Shown: positions 52,150 to 60,984, numbered from the stretch's first letter. The stretch is 64,000 bases of DNA from Methanobacteriota archaeon (GCA_016841955.1 JAENYE010000006.1:1-64000); one strand, 5' to 3'. Notes: generated by a model not told the origin, from the sequence alone. A program made the numbers and translations.

Positions 52150-53277
52150 TTACCCCTTGGTGGATTCACCCGTTACCCAGACTCGGATGCAGTTTTGCAT
52201 CTCTGGATCTTCTTTTACTTTCACAAAACTTTGGGGATAATTCTCAACAAACCAGATCATGAATGCGGTTATGTCAAGTTTATCCTGCAAGAGTACCTTT
52301 CGTCGGAGTTTCCATTCTTCTTTTAATCCTGGCATCCGAACAAGTTCCACTGCTTTCGCGGTAGCGTCCGAAGCGGAGCTGCAGTTGAATATTAGTCTAT
52401 ATTTCTCCTCAAGTTCGAGAAAATTACCCATGTCATTTTTACCTACGAATGAGTTACATCGAACCGCTGGTGTGCCTAGGACAGCGGCTTCTGTTGTCAT
52501 TGTTTGGGAGTCGGATACCAGTAATGTTGCATGGCAGAGGAAGTCGTGAATCTTGTCGGGAGTAATTGGCATGCGATATCTCTCGAACTCGCTGGGAAGA
52601 GGCGACTCCGACGATATGAAAACTTTTGAGTGCTTTTCCAGTTCATGAACGAGTTTCCTTTTCTCCTCGTCACTGAATCCCCCCTGACCGATATCATGGT
52701 AAGCGCCCCATGCTACAAAACGAATCAGGACGTACTTTTCGTTGGGTGACAGGCCTGTATCTCGAATTACTTGAGGATCCGGTGAGAAATACCTGGGATG
52801 CAGAGAAGCAAACTCCTTATAACTGTTAATTCTGACCTCTTTTCGCCCATAGTTATGTTTCACGGAGGCAAGTGTCAGAATAACATCGGAAAACGGCAAC
52901 GTGATTGCATCGGCAATCGGGTATTTTACCGCTTCAGGCTCGGAATCGGTAAATACTATTGACCGTTTGCCAAAAATTTTTGCAGCATGCACTATCGCCG
53001 GATTTAAGACGCCCATGCATATCTGCGGGTCGAACTTTTTTACGGCCCTGATGATCTCATATTCACGGCCGGCCCATTCTCTAATTAAATCAAGTTTTCC
53101 TGCCCCCTTTTTCCCGATGGGGATGTAAGGGATGTTATATGCATTAAGCAGCCGGGTAGTTACATCCTTCTCTCTTCCAATGACCAAAAATTCATGCCCT
53201 CGTTCTCTCATCTCCCGGATAAAGTTCTTGAACAGGTGCACATGGCCGGGATGGCCCATGTCGATAAGAATTCTCAT
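52150..53277 (-). CDS. DUF354 glycosyltransferase-like protein
   Basis: A 375-residue protein of the DUF354 family, related to GT-B glycosyltransferases. It opens with the Rossmann start MRILIDMGHPGHVHLFKNF and has IVFTDSEPEAVKYPIADAIT and the C-terminal LVSDSQTMTTEAAVLGTP, resembling MurG/WecB donor sites. It probably acts in surface glycan synthesis. Start at 53277; the upstream extension is the antisense shadow of neighbouring DNA. Stretches of this gene are AT-rich compared with the archaellum genes, suggesting transfer. Confidence 0.85.
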   Translation of the reverse strand: MRILIDMGHPGHVHLFKNFIREMRERGHEFLVIGREKDVTTRLLNAYNIPYIPIGKKGAGKLDLIREWAGREYEIIRAVKKFDPQICMGVLNPAIVHAAKIFGKRSIVFTDSEPEAVKYPIADAITLPFSDVILTLASVKHNYGRKEVRINSYKEFASLHPRYFSPDPQVIRDTGLSPNEKYVLIRFVAWGAYHDIGQGGFSDEEKRKLVHELEKHSKVFISSESPLPSEFERYRMPITPDKIHDFLCHATLLVSDSQTMTTEAAVLGTPAVRCNSFVGKNDMGNFLELEEKYRLIFNCSSASDATAKAVELVRMPGLKEEWKLRRKVLLQDKLDITAFMIWFVENYPQSFVKVKEDPEMQNCIRVWVTGESTKG

Positions 53278-53308
53278 TAAGTTCTCCCTTGCCCGCCACC
53301 TGTCATGG

Positions 53309-54259
53309 TCAGTACCACCCGCCGTTCTTCTCTGCCTGCATATCAAACAGCATTGCAAAGAGCAGGAACTGCGCTCCCAGACCGAAGACCAGAATCGCGA
53401 TGACCGCCGGCACGAAGATGGGGTATCCCTGGACAAACTTGAAGTGCAGGGCGTAGACCCCGACCAGCAACCCGAGAACCGTAAAGATCGCACCGAAAAA
53501 GTAATAGAACACCAGTGGGTGGAATCCCATGATGACGTACTTCGTCTTCATCCTCCAGAGAAAGTCCTTGAGAAGGAGCCTGGAGAGGCGCACGATGTAA
53601 CTGCTGTACTTGATTCCGGACCGTTCGAGCCCATAACGGGCAGGGTGGGGGACGTTCTTTACACGGAACCCGTAGACGTTGAGCCGCACGAGGATATCGT
53701 TGCAGTAGCCGTATCGCGGGTAGACGGCATCGAGCGGGATCGTCTCAAGCGCCCGCCGCGAGATCGCCGTATAGCCGTTCTGGGGATCGACCAGCTGCCA
53801 GTAGCCCGACGCGATCTTGGTGAGCAGGGTCAGTGCCGCGTTCCCGGCGAATCGCCACCTGCTCATTTCCTTCCGGAAATCGGGGTTGATCAGCCGGTTC
53901 CCAACGGCATAGTCGGCTTTTCCATCGACGATCGGGTCCAATAATTCCGGGAGAAACGTCGGGTCCATCTGGTTGTCGCCGGCCATGACGGCGACGATAT
54001 CCGGATCTTCGGCAAGCGCCGCCGTATAACCGGTGACGATCGCGGCCCCGACGCCGGAGTTCGTTTCGTGCCGGAGGGAGACGATCCGTGGATCCCGCGC
54101 TGCCTGTTCTCTGATCGTCATGGACGTCTGGTCCGAGGAGCAGTCGTCCACGACGTAGACCCGGTCAACAAACTCCGGCATAGTATCGAGTGTCGGCCCG
54201 ATCAGGAGTTCCTCGTTGTACGCAGGGACGACCACTGCGATCCGGCGTTCTCGGTACAT
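53309..54259 (-). CDS. GT2 dolichol-phosphate sugar transferase with TM anchor
   Basis: A 316-residue GT-A glycosyltransferase. The catalytic domain (about 1-230) has VVVPAYNEELLIG, VVDDCSSDQT, the metal-binding MAGDNQMDP and the acceptor loop DPQNGYTAISRRA. Two C-terminal membrane helices (about 245-312: FYYFFGAIFTVLGLLVGVY, VIAILVFGLGAQFLLFA) anchor it. Such enzymes load a sugar on dolichol phosphate (DPM1-like). It precedes the DUF354 gene by 31 bases and is likely in its operon. Confidence 0.9.
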   Translation of the reverse strand: MYRERRIAVVVPAYNEELLIGPTLDTMPEFVDRVYVVDDCSSDQTSMTIREQAARDPRIVSLRHETNSGVGAAIVTGYTAALAEDPDIVAVMAGDNQMDPTFLPELLDPIVDGKADYAVGNRLINPDFRKEMSRWRFAGNAALTLLTKIASGYWQLVDPQNGYTAISRRALETIPLDAVYPRYGYCNDILVRLNVYGFRVKNVPHPARYGLERSGIKYSSYIVRLSRLLLKDFLWRMKTKYVIMGFHPLVFYYFFGAIFTVLGLLVGVYALHFKFVQGYPIFVPAVIAILVFGLGAQFLLFAMLFDMQAEKNGGWY

Positions 54260-54750
54260 GACGACTGTGCTCCGTCTGCACCCGCCAGGGCAGGTGCCGG
54301 AGGTCTTCCGGCCGCGGCTGCCCTGACGGGGTGCACTACTCGCTACCTATATTCTCTTGTAGTCAGGGATAACCATATCGCTTTCCAGAGCAGTGCATAT
54401 GTTCCCTGTTGGTGAAAAAGGGTGTATTCCAGTAGTTAATGGCGATTCGGGTGCCGGTGTGCAGATAGAGCAAAGTCAGAAATTTCCAATCGGAGGATGC
54501 GGCGCGGTCCGGGTGCTCGGGCACCGGCATACGGTCTTCCCGATTTTCAGCGCTCTTTTGGAGAATATGTACTGCCGGGCTGTTCGAGGGCATCGAGATG
54601 TTGTGTCAGCCCTCCCTTTTATTCTTAATGCCAGATATATATCTTCCGTATTCGGGGAAAGAAATTTTTACGAAGATATTAAAATTGACGAGTCTAAAAA
54701 CTACTAATTCATAGATCAGCTCCTCTTTACGCATCATCAGGGCGGTTATC
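54260..54750. other. Intergenic, divergent promoters
   Basis: An AT-rich stretch from about 54595 to 54720 holds several TATA-like boxes, including gatatatatctt at 54632-54643 for the plus-strand gene at 54751. One 104-codon frame (54393-54707) reads without motif and crosses the putative promoter, so I do not call it. Confidence 0.4.
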
Positions 54751-56676
54751 ATGAGTTCACGACGACGAAGGTCAACAACAAAGCCTCAGCCGGATCGGGC
54801 AGAGGAAACCCGGGACCGGCCGGAGCAGGGGGCGGCCTCCTGTTTCCTGAATAGAAACCTCATTCCGGTGCTCATCTTCCTCTTCGCGCTCTTTTTCATC
54901 ACGACGTTCTCGAACCCGGCGCTCTTCCTGAACGACGAGTGGATCACCGTCAGCCAGCTCCACCAGCTCGGTGAGGGGCACCAGGTAACCATCAACGAGG
55001 GGAAGTACGGCACGTTCCTGAACGGGACGCCGGGCCCCTACTTCGAGGCCCGCCACAACCTCCTCGGCTACACGATGATGCTGCCCGTTCTCTCTCTCCC
55101 CGCACTCTGGTTCTTCGGACTTTTCGGCGACCAGTTCAGGCTGGCCATCGTGCTCCTCTGGTCGCTCCTCCCGGTCGTGATGGCGGTGCTGATCGACGCC
55201 TATCGCCCGCAATACGCCCGGTGGCGTGGGATCCGGTGGACGTGGCTCGTGATCGGCGCTGCGTTCATCGGGCTGCTCGCGAACCTCGCCTTTTACTACC
55301 CCTGGCCGTTCACCGCGTCGGATGCACCCGTGGAGAGCGCAGCGGTGATCTTCACCAACCACCTCCTCTTTGCCGGGCTTGCGGTGATGATCTACCTCAC
55401 GTGCAGGACTCTCTTTGAGGATACGTGGTTCTCGATCTTCGGGACGATCGCCTGCATCTCCTGCTCTTCGTATATCTTCTGGGCATCGAACGCGAAGGAT
55501 CACATGCTGCTGGTAGCGATGATGGCGGTGGTCATCCTCTTCCTGGTGCGCTATATCCGATACGGAGGCCTCAGGGATGCTGCTCTTGGGTTTGCGTTCA
55601 TCGGGCTGCTCGCGTGGGCGAGACCGGAGGTCGGGTTTACGATCTTTGTCTTTGCTGCGCTCTACTACGTCGGGCTCCAGATCTCCCGCGGCCTCCTGCA
55701 GATGCCTCCGCTGGAGGCGGTCAAGGCGCTCTGCGCACCCCTTGCCACGCTTGCAGGGGCCGTGCCGCTCCTCGTGAACAACGCGCTCGTGACGGGAAAC
55801 CCGCTGGTGCCTGCCTTCTACGTTTACGAGAAGGGGCTCTGGAGCGGCGCATCCGGAGAGGAAGCGATCATCGGAGCGGCCGGGGCCGCAAACGGCATCG
55901 TCCAGTCGGTCCCGGCGCCGTCGGGAGGGGTTACCGGATTCCTCTCGGTCCTCGCAAACCACTTCACCCCGTCGTGGTCGACCCTGCCCGGCGATGTCGT
56001 CGGCATCCTCTTCGCTCCCGCATCCGGGAATATGAGTCTCGTCGCGGTCTCGCCGCTGATCGTCCTCGCGATCGTCCTGCTCCCGGTGCTTTACCTGGAC
56101 TACCGGAGGGGCGAACGATCGCCCAACCTCCCGGTGGTGCTCTTCTTCGTCGTCGTATCCTGCGCCGTCTGGGTCGCATACGCCCGGAGTCTTCCGGGGC
56201 TGAACGCCAGCCACGGCATCATCCCGGACATCCGGTACCTTGCTCCCTTCTACCTGCCCGCCGGACTGCTCGGGGTCTATGCCGTATCGCGCCTGAACGG
56301 CGCCGTCGACCCGAAGCAGAGGACGCTCCGGCAGATCGCCGTCATCAGTGTCTCCGCCCCGGCGCTGCTCGTCGCCATGATGCTCATCCAGCCCTACGGC
56401 GGCCAGTACGCCGGCTACACGATGTTCTTTACCTGGATTGTGCTCATACTGCTCGCGATAACCCTCGTCCTCATCGCGGCGAGGAAACGCTTCGGCATAC
56501 CGCACACCTGGATCGCGGCGGCCCTGCTCCTCCTCGTCGCGGTCCCGTTCGCGTGGCAGTTGATGATGGTCTTCCTCTACTCCGTGGCGAAGTTCAACGG
56601 CTACCCGCTCTGGATCCCGCTCGTTGAGGCGTTCTTCCAGCACTCTATCGGGGTTTCCGGACTGGACACCCTCTGA
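54751..56676 (+). CDS. GT-C-like multispanning glycosyltransferase
   Basis: A 641-residue membrane protein. A basic N-terminal tail is followed by a helix (about 36-55) and then FLNDEWITVSQLHQLG, an acidic first-loop motif typical of GT-C enzymes that use dolichol-phosphate sugars. Eleven or more further helices follow, with SSYIFWASNAKDHMLL and HGIIPDIRYLAPFYLP in loops. It may transfer sugars to protein or lipid-linked glycan outside the membrane. Its neighbours on the other strand are GT2 and DUF354 genes and two archaellins, which supports a glycosylation role. Confidence 0.72.
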   Translation: MSSRRRRSTTKPQPDRAEETRDRPEQGAASCFLNRNLIPVLIFLFALFFITTFSNPALFLNDEWITVSQLHQLGEGHQVTINEGKYGTFLNGTPGPYFEARHNLLGYTMMLPVLSLPALWFFGLFGDQFRLAIVLLWSLLPVVMAVLIDAYRPQYARWRGIRWTWLVIGAAFIGLLANLAFYYPWPFTASDAPVESAAVIFTNHLLFAGLAVMIYLTCRTLFEDTWFSIFGTIACISCSSYIFWASNAKDHMLLVAMMAVVILFLVRYIRYGGLRDAALGFAFIGLLAWARPEVGFTIFVFAALYYVGLQISRGLLQMPPLEAVKALCAPLATLAGAVPLLVNNALVTGNPLVPAFYVYEKGLWSGASGEEAIIGAAGAANGIVQSVPAPSGGVTGFLSVLANHFTPSWSTLPGDVVGILFAPASGNMSLVAVSPLIVLAIVLLPVLYLDYRRGERSPNLPVVLFFVVVSCAVWVAYARSLPGLNASHGIIPDIRYLAPFYLPAGLLGVYAVSRLNGAVDPKQRTLRQIAVISVSAPALLVAMMLIQPYGGQYAGYTMFFTWIVLILLAITLVLIAARKRFGIPHTWIAAALLLLVAVPFAWQLMMVFLYSVAKFNGYPLWIPLVEAFFQHSIGVSGLDTL

Positions 56677-56680
56677 ACCC

Positions 56681-56693
56681 GACTTTTTTCTTT
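56681..56693 (+). terminator. Oligo-T terminator after the GT-C gene
   Basis: gacttttttcttt directly after the stop codon at 56676 is a plain archaeal T-run terminator. Confidence 0.5.
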
Positions 56694-57120
56694 GTGGCGG
56701 TCGCCCCGGAGTTCCTGCAACGGGTGGAAGGGGAGAATCGCACCCATTAGATAGAGGTCGTCTCTGGCATCTTGATACGAGAGGGAAAGTATCTGGCGGT
56801 GCTCATACTCCGTCCGAAGACCTCGGTCTTCTCTTCCGTTTACCCGTCTTGCAGGGACCTCTCGGGGTATCCCGGGACCCAAGGTGCTCCACCGTAGTTG
56901 ATGCCCCTCCCGGCTCCTTCAACTGTTGAGCCTGCGGCCGTGCCGAGAGTATGTCCCCCTTTAAGATCATCTTCAGGACGGGACGAGACGAGCATGCCCG
57001 GATATCAAGTGCACGACAGTATACGGGTGGGAAGATCGTCACCCCTCGGCCGGCCGGCGGTTCGTCCCGGGTAGGCGTAGCGCCGGCATCGCCGGGCGGG
57101 GGATTGCACGAAGTGCAGGG
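56694..57120. other. Intergenic region, nothing recognised
   Basis: Between the convergent GT-C and archaellin genes. No frame has a recognisable product, and I see no tRNA-like or repeat structure. Confidence 0.4.
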
Positions 57121-57134
57121 AAAAGAAAAAAAGA
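57121..57134 (-). terminator. T-run terminator of the archaellin operon
   Basis: The plus strand reads aaaagaaaaaaaga, so the minus strand transcript of the archaellin genes meets a T-rich run directly after the stop codon at 57135. Confidence 0.55.
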
Positions 57135-57764
57135 TTAGTAGAGGATGTTTACAGGGTTGATCGCCGGCGGGACCGTCTTCTTCAACGCGAAGACCGCACC
57201 CACGGAGGGCTGCAGGTTGACCGTGAACGGCGTGTTTACGGTCGTGGTCGCAGTTGGGACCGAGACGCCGATGACGAACTGCTCCCCGGGTTCGAGGAGA
57301 GTGTCGTCATTTGCGTTAATCTTCTCAATGATACCCCATTCGCCCATGTTGCCTGCAGTTCCGTCCATGGTTGCCGCTGCAGCCTTCAGGGCCGTAATCA
57401 GGGTGTCCCCGGTTTCCGTAGAATACAGGACGTCGGGAGACCGTGTCTGCTCATCGGTGTAAGTAACAACCATCTTGCTGACGTCAAGCCCGGTGCCGCC
57501 TGCGGTGTTGCCGACGGTGAACTTAACATACTGAAGACCAGTTGCTGGGCTCGTCGCCAGTCCGTAGACGTTGCCGATGATCTCCATGCTGGAACTTGCC
57601 TGCTGTACACCTGTGTGGACGACCTCCTGGCTCTTCTGTGTCGTGAAGAAGCCGGCGCCGAGCACCACGTACGAGAAGACCGCGGCCACGACGATGAACG
57701 CGATCAGGACGATCGCCGCCTCAAGCCCGGTGAATGCATCATCATGCTGGAATAAAGATCTCAT
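57135..57764 (-). CDS. flaB1: Archaellin (flagellin) FlaB1
   Basis: A 209-residue archaellin. A class III signal peptide (DDAFTG, cleaved by FlaK/ArlK after Gly 13) is followed by the conserved hydrophobic helix LEAAIVLIAFIVVAAVFSYV (14-33) that builds the filament core. The outer domain is beta-rich, Thr/Ala-rich, and has potential N-glycosylation sites (for example NDD at 152 is followed by T). It assembles into the archaellum filament. It follows flaB2 by 12 bases. Its first 134 coding bases are identical to flaB2. Confidence 0.93.
   Translation of the reverse strand: MRSLFQHDDAFTGLEAAIVLIAFIVVAAVFSYVVLGAGFFTTQKSQEVVHTGVQQASSSMEIIGNVYGLATSPATGLQYVKFTVGNTAGGTGLDVSKMVVTYTDEQTRSPDVLYSTETGDTLITALKAAAATMDGTAGNMGEWGIIEKINANDDTLLEPGEQFVIGVSVPTATTTVNTPFTVNLQPSVGAVFALKKTVPPAINPVNILY
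57607..57740 (-). repeat. 134-bp identical block, copy in flaB1
   Basis: Matches 58216-58349 at every base while the flanking coding sequence differs. It covers codons for the signal-peptide core and N-terminal helix. Confidence 0.9.
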
Positions 57765-57776
57765 CTTTCATCACCT

Positions 57777-58373
57777 CTAGTACAGCTCGTAGTTATGGTC
57801 CGTAATCAACGCTGCGGGTGCGGTTTTCGTCATCCCGAGCGCAGCACCGATATCCGGCTTAATGTCGACGTTGAACCGGTCGTTGGGCTGGATCCGGTTT
57901 GCATCAGCGAATTCACCGGTCAGCGGGATCGTGATCATAACCATCTCATGCTTCTCGAGGAGGTTGTCCACGTTGACTTCGGTTCCCACGAATTCGCGGG
58001 TGACCGGGGTGAAGGTTCCGGCATCGTCAGAGTCCTCATCAACGAACGTCACGACATGGTTCTCTGTCGCTACTGTGTAGGTCACTTTCTTCATGTCGAC
58101 CGGCGAGCCGCCGGCTGCAATCTGCAGATAGAAGCTCACCTGGCCAAGAGCGGTTGCGCTCGATGCCTGGGCGATGACCGGCCCGGATATCTCGAGCGTC
58201 GAACTCGTCTGTGCCACACCTGTGTGGACGACCTCCTGGCTCTTCTGTGTCGTGAAGAAGCCGGCGCCGAGCACCACGTACGAGAAGACCGCGGCCACGA
58301 CGATGAACGCGATCAGGACGATCGCCGCCTCAAGCCCGGTGAATGCATCTTCGTTTCTCACCAATTTACTCAT
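57777..58373 (-). CDS. flaB2: Archaellin (flagellin) FlaB2
   Basis: A 198-residue archaellin with the same signal and helix (NEDAFTG, then LEAAIVLIAFIVVAAVFSYV) and an unrelated-looking C-terminal outer domain (residues about 55-198). It is the promoter-proximal gene of the archaellin pair, with aggagg nine bases before the ATG and a strong TATA box. Both archaellins probably form the same filament. Confidence 0.93.
   Translation of the reverse strand: MSKLVRNEDAFTGLEAAIVLIAFIVVAAVFSYVVLGAGFFTTQKSQEVVHTGVAQTSSTLEISGPVIAQASSATALGQVSFYLQIAAGGSPVDMKKVTYTVATENHVVTFVDEDSDDAGTFTPVTREFVGTEVNVDNLLEKHEMVMITIPLTGEFADANRIQPNDRFNVDIKPDIGAALGMTKTAPAALITDHNYELY
58216..58349 (-). repeat. 134-bp identical block, copy in flaB2
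   Basis: Partner of 57607-57740; identity begins and ends sharply at codon-level differences, as after gene conversion or a recent partial duplication. Confidence 0.9.
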
Positions 58374-58397
58374 AAAACGTTTCCTCCTGTTACCGGA

Positions 58398-58422
58398 GTC
58401 CGGACGAGCGCCTCATCCGGAC
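58398..58422 (-). promoter_or_regulatory. Leader hairpin before flaB2
   Basis: The inverted arms gtccgga and tccggac flank an 11-base loop. It lies between the predicted transcript start (about 58434) and the aggagg site, so it is in the 5' leader of the archaellin mRNA and could modulate stability or translation. Confidence 0.45.
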
Positions 58423-58453
58423 CAATACGGTTCTTTGGAGTATATGCGCAAAC

Positions 58454-58470
58454 CGGTATAAAAGGTTATT
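58454..58470 (-). promoter_or_regulatory. TATA/BRE promoter of archaellin operon
   Basis: The minus strand reads aaccttttataccgg, a very good TATA box with an upstream purine/pyrimidine BRE-like flank. The transcript start would be near 58434, with a leader of about 60 bases. Confidence 0.65.
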
Positions 58471-58727
58471 CAATTGAAGGGGGATTTGAGACATGCCTGT
58501 TTTGGTAACAGATGCGTCTAACACGCCTTTTGTCGGCCGCCATCGGGATCAGGCAAGTATTTGTAGCCGGAGGTGCAACGATACCTATAACCGAAATACT
58601 GTGCGGCCAGCCCCTGATTTTGGGAAATAACGTTTTCCCGCGGGAAAAATTCTGTATTTTTCCGTTGCCGGAGGGCGAGGGGCTGGAGGTGCCGCACAGG
58701 CAGGTTTCAACGGAAAAGGAACAGGGT
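58471..58727 (+). other. Upstream region of the Pro/Thr-linker protein gene
   Basis: The frame of the next gene stays open back to 58512, but these codons are not protein-like. A TATA-like acctataacc lies at 58581-58590 and gcaggtttcaacggaaaagga before the ATG carries a purine-rich run. Confidence 0.35.
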
Positions 58728-59399
58728 ATGACGAAGAAACAGGATTTCATCTATGTCGTTCTGGCAATCGCGGTCGTTCTCGTGATGGCCCTGGTCATCA
58801 AGCCGGCAGCGACCGGTGAGATGCCGGGGTTATGGGGGCCCGGGGAGCCGGAGCCGACGGCCACCCCGATCTCGACGCCCACGATCCCCTCCGCGACCAC
58901 GGTGCCGACTCCCACCCCGGTCCCCACCTGGGACGGGAAGCCGCGGGAGATCGGGTTCGTCGACCCGGCAACCTACCAGATTTCAATCGACGAGAACCGC
59001 CTGAACATGACTGTTCTGCCGGCCGGGACCGCGCCCGGCACCACCCGGTGGGTGACCTACGCGACGATCGACGGGCAATCGTCGGGGACCACCGGGATCG
59101 TCCGGGTCCCGTTCCCAATGTGGCGGCTCGACTACTCGGATATCACGACCACGAACGACGAGATCCCGTTCTTCAACTGCCAGGTCATGGACGCCGAAGA
59201 CCCGAACCGGTTCGTCCGGATCGTCACCCTCAACTTCGCCGATTTCCTGGCGATGAAGGACAAGCCCGAGTTCAAGAAGGACCGGTGGGTGAGCACCTTC
59301 TACGAGGGATACCACGATTACTACTTCGTCATCAACACCCGGCGCATCGGCTCCTACAACTTGAAGATCCAGGTGCCTGAAAGGTACGTAGGTGCCTGA
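58728..59399 (+). CDS. Membrane-anchored protein with Pro/Thr linker
   Basis: A 223-residue protein. One N-terminal membrane helix (about 6-24, FIYVVLAIAVVLVMALVI), then a Pro/Thr-rich linker (about 38-68, with PTPTPVPTW), then a 150-residue beta-rich extracellular domain (DPATYQISIDENRLNMTV, FVRIVTLNFADFLAM, YYFVINTRRIG). It is exported and anchored by its N-terminus. The domain is unknown to me. Start at 58728 immediately before the helix. Transcribed away from the archaellin promoter. Confidence 0.72.
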   Translation: MTKKQDFIYVVLAIAVVLVMALVIKPAATGEMPGLWGPGEPEPTATPISTPTIPSATTVPTPTPVPTWDGKPREIGFVDPATYQISIDENRLNMTVLPAGTAPGTTRWVTYATIDGQSSGTTGIVRVPFPMWRLDYSDITTTNDEIPFFNCQVMDAEDPNRFVRIVTLNFADFLAMKDKPEFKKDRWVSTFYEGYHDYYFVINTRRIGSYNLKIQVPERYVGA

Positions 59400-59428
59400 T
59401 CGGATGGATGCGTGAAACTGAGGTACCA

Positions 59429-59458
59429 TATAGGTATCATGTATATAGGTATCATGTA
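59429..59458. repeat. Two tandem 15-bp repeats
   Basis: tataggtatcatgta occurs twice in tandem (59429-59443 and 59444-59458), preceded by a partial copy. It lies between convergent genes; role unknown. Confidence 0.75.
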
Positions 59459-59488
59459 GTACACGGGCCGGTGCGGATGGTGCCGGGA

Positions 59489-59530
59489 CGAGTCTTTTTT
59501 TGGGGTGCACCCGGCGGAGCGGCGGGTGCA
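59489..59530 (+). terminator. T-run and hairpin after the linker protein gene
   Basis: A T7 run (agtctttttttgg) is followed by a hairpin with arms gtgcacccg and cgggtgcac (about 59503-59530). Further on, gcacc-gtca-ggtgc recalls the small hairpins of the repeat family. Confidence 0.45.
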
Positions 59531-59652
59531 CGAGCACCGTCAGGTGCGAGTGCGGCTTTCCGATAGGTATGCCGCTCCAGACGTTCCAGCCGTCGCGCTT
59601 CCCACATCGGGCCGCCACGGTCCATCGGGGAACAAAAGTTCCCGGACGGTCT

Positions 59653-60537
59653 TCACTGCTCAGCGAGCCAATGGCGGGCGATGAACTCCCGCACGACCTG
59701 CGCCGCCACCGCCGCCGTCTGCCCCGAATCGAACGGAGCGACCTCCACGTAATCGAAGCCAGCGGCATGCGGTGCGAGGGTCCGTACGACCTCCCTGATC
59801 TCGAGCGGCGTCATCCCGAACGGCTCGGGCGTCCCGAGGCCGGGGGTGAGGCAGCAGTCGATCGCGTCGGCATCGATCGAGAGGTAGACACTTCTTTCGC
59901 CGATCCGCTCCCGGACTTCCCGGAGGACGGCGTCGATGCCCCGGTCCCGCACCGTATCGGCGGAGTAGAGCCGCGTCCTCTCCGCCGCAACCGCGAACTG
60001 CCCGCGGTCGCCGCTCCGGGCCCCGATAATGACGACGTCCTCGACCATATCGAGGACGCGCCGGGTAACGCACCCGTGGCTGTAGGGCGTCCCGTCGAGT
60101 TCGTCCCGCAGGTCCAGGTGCGCGTCGCAGACGACGTAGACCTCCGGCTGTACGGCCCTGACCGCGCCGATTGTGGCGGTGTGCTCGCCGCCGAGCATCA
60201 CCGGCACCTTTCCGTCGCGGATGATATCGCCCGCGACGTCGGCCACCTGCCCGACGACTTCCTCCGGCAGTCGGGAGACCCCAAGGTCGCCGAGGTCCGT
60301 GACCGGGACTTCGGAGAAATCAATCCCGGTCGAAGGCTCGTAGGACTCGAAGTTGAACGAGACCTCCCGGATTGCCCGGGGTCCAAACCGCGTCCCCGGT
60401 TTAAACGACGTCGTGCCGTCGTAAGGCACGCCGAAGACGGCGTAGCGGGCGTCCTCATACGATGCGTCCGCATCCGCAAAATGGAGATGGGCGAGCTCGT
60501 GCATGCCCGTCTTTGCAAGCCAGAAAAGGTCACTCAA
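59653..60537 (-). CDS. speB: Agmatinase-family ureohydrolase
   Basis: A 294-residue ureohydrolase with all metal ligands: GGEHT, CDAHLDLRDE (two Asp and His), and SIDADAID. It would cleave agmatine to putrescine and urea, or act on an agmatinyl group. It overlaps aIF5A by eight bases and is translated after it. In Haloferax an agmatinase-like enzyme has been tied to deoxyhypusine formation on aIF5A from an agmatine-derived intermediate; that link here is inference from the operon. Alternative start M12 (60504) would lose the overlap. Confidence 0.92.
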   Translation of the reverse strand: MSDLFWLAKTGMHELAHLHFADADASYEDARYAVFGVPYDGTTSFKPGTRFGPRAIREVSFNFESYEPSTGIDFSEVPVTDLGDLGVSRLPEEVVGQVADVAGDIIRDGKVPVMLGGEHTATIGAVRAVQPEVYVVCDAHLDLRDELDGTPYSHGCVTRRVLDMVEDVVIIGARSGDRGQFAVAAERTRLYSADTVRDRGIDAVLREVRERIGERSVYLSIDADAIDCCLTPGLGTPEPFGMTPLEIREVVRTLAPHAAGFDYVEVAPFDSGQTAAVAAQVVREFIARHWLAEQ

Positions 60538-60907
60538 GCTTCTTCTTGCCCATGGATGATATGTACGGGATCTCCTTCCCGGGTTCGAGGCTGCCGGCCT
60601 GCTCTTCGGTCAGTTCGAGCTCGAACATCTCGAAATCCTTGACGTCCATGAGCTGGACGGCTGTGCCGGCGATCGAGATGACCTGAGCCATCTTCCGCTC
60701 CACAATAGGGACATAGGTCTTCGCCGATACCGGCTGGACGATCGAGCGCTTGACGCCGTCGAAGATGCCGATGCAGTCTATGCGAGACTTTGCCGCCCCG
60801 TGCTTCCCGGGTTTAGAGGTAGCAATGGAGACAATCTTGCAAGGCTCATCTTCAACGACGACGTAACGTCCCTCTTTCAGCTTCCCAACTTCTGTCTGTT
60901 CCTTCAT
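60530..60907 (-). CDS. eif5A: Translation factor aIF5A
   Basis: A 125-residue archaeal IF5A. The hypusine-site Lys is K35 in SKPGKHGAAK. The second domain is an OB fold ending in EIPYISSMGKK. It relieves ribosome stalling and needs deoxyhypusine or hypusine. First gene of the aIF5A-agmatinase operon; the ATG at 60907 is followed by typical KEGRYVVVEDEPCKIVSI. Confidence 0.96.
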   Translation of the reverse strand: MKEQTEVGKLKEGRYVVVEDEPCKIVSIATSKPGKHGAAKSRIDCIGIFDGVKRSIVQPVSAKTYVPIVERKMAQVISIAGTAVQLMDVKDFEMFELELTEEQAGSLEPGKEIPYISSMGKKKLE

Positions 60908-60984
60908 ATTGTCTCACTCGGTAAACGCGTGATTAATGTATCTGGATTACAGTACATAAATACACCGTAAAACGAGGAGAGTTG

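Noticed and set aside
51975-52169. Stand-alone 64-residue gene
   Set aside because: It matches only the tail of nucleotide-sugar dehydrogenases, so it is treated as a remnant.
54393-54707. 104-codon plus-strand frame before the GT-C gene
   Set aside because: No motif and it runs through the likely promoter of the following gene.
54772-56643. Very long minus-strand open frame opposite the GT-C gene
   Set aside because: Product is Arg/Glu/Asp-rich without hydrophobic or motif pattern; it is a shadow of the plus-strand membrane protein in GC-rich DNA.
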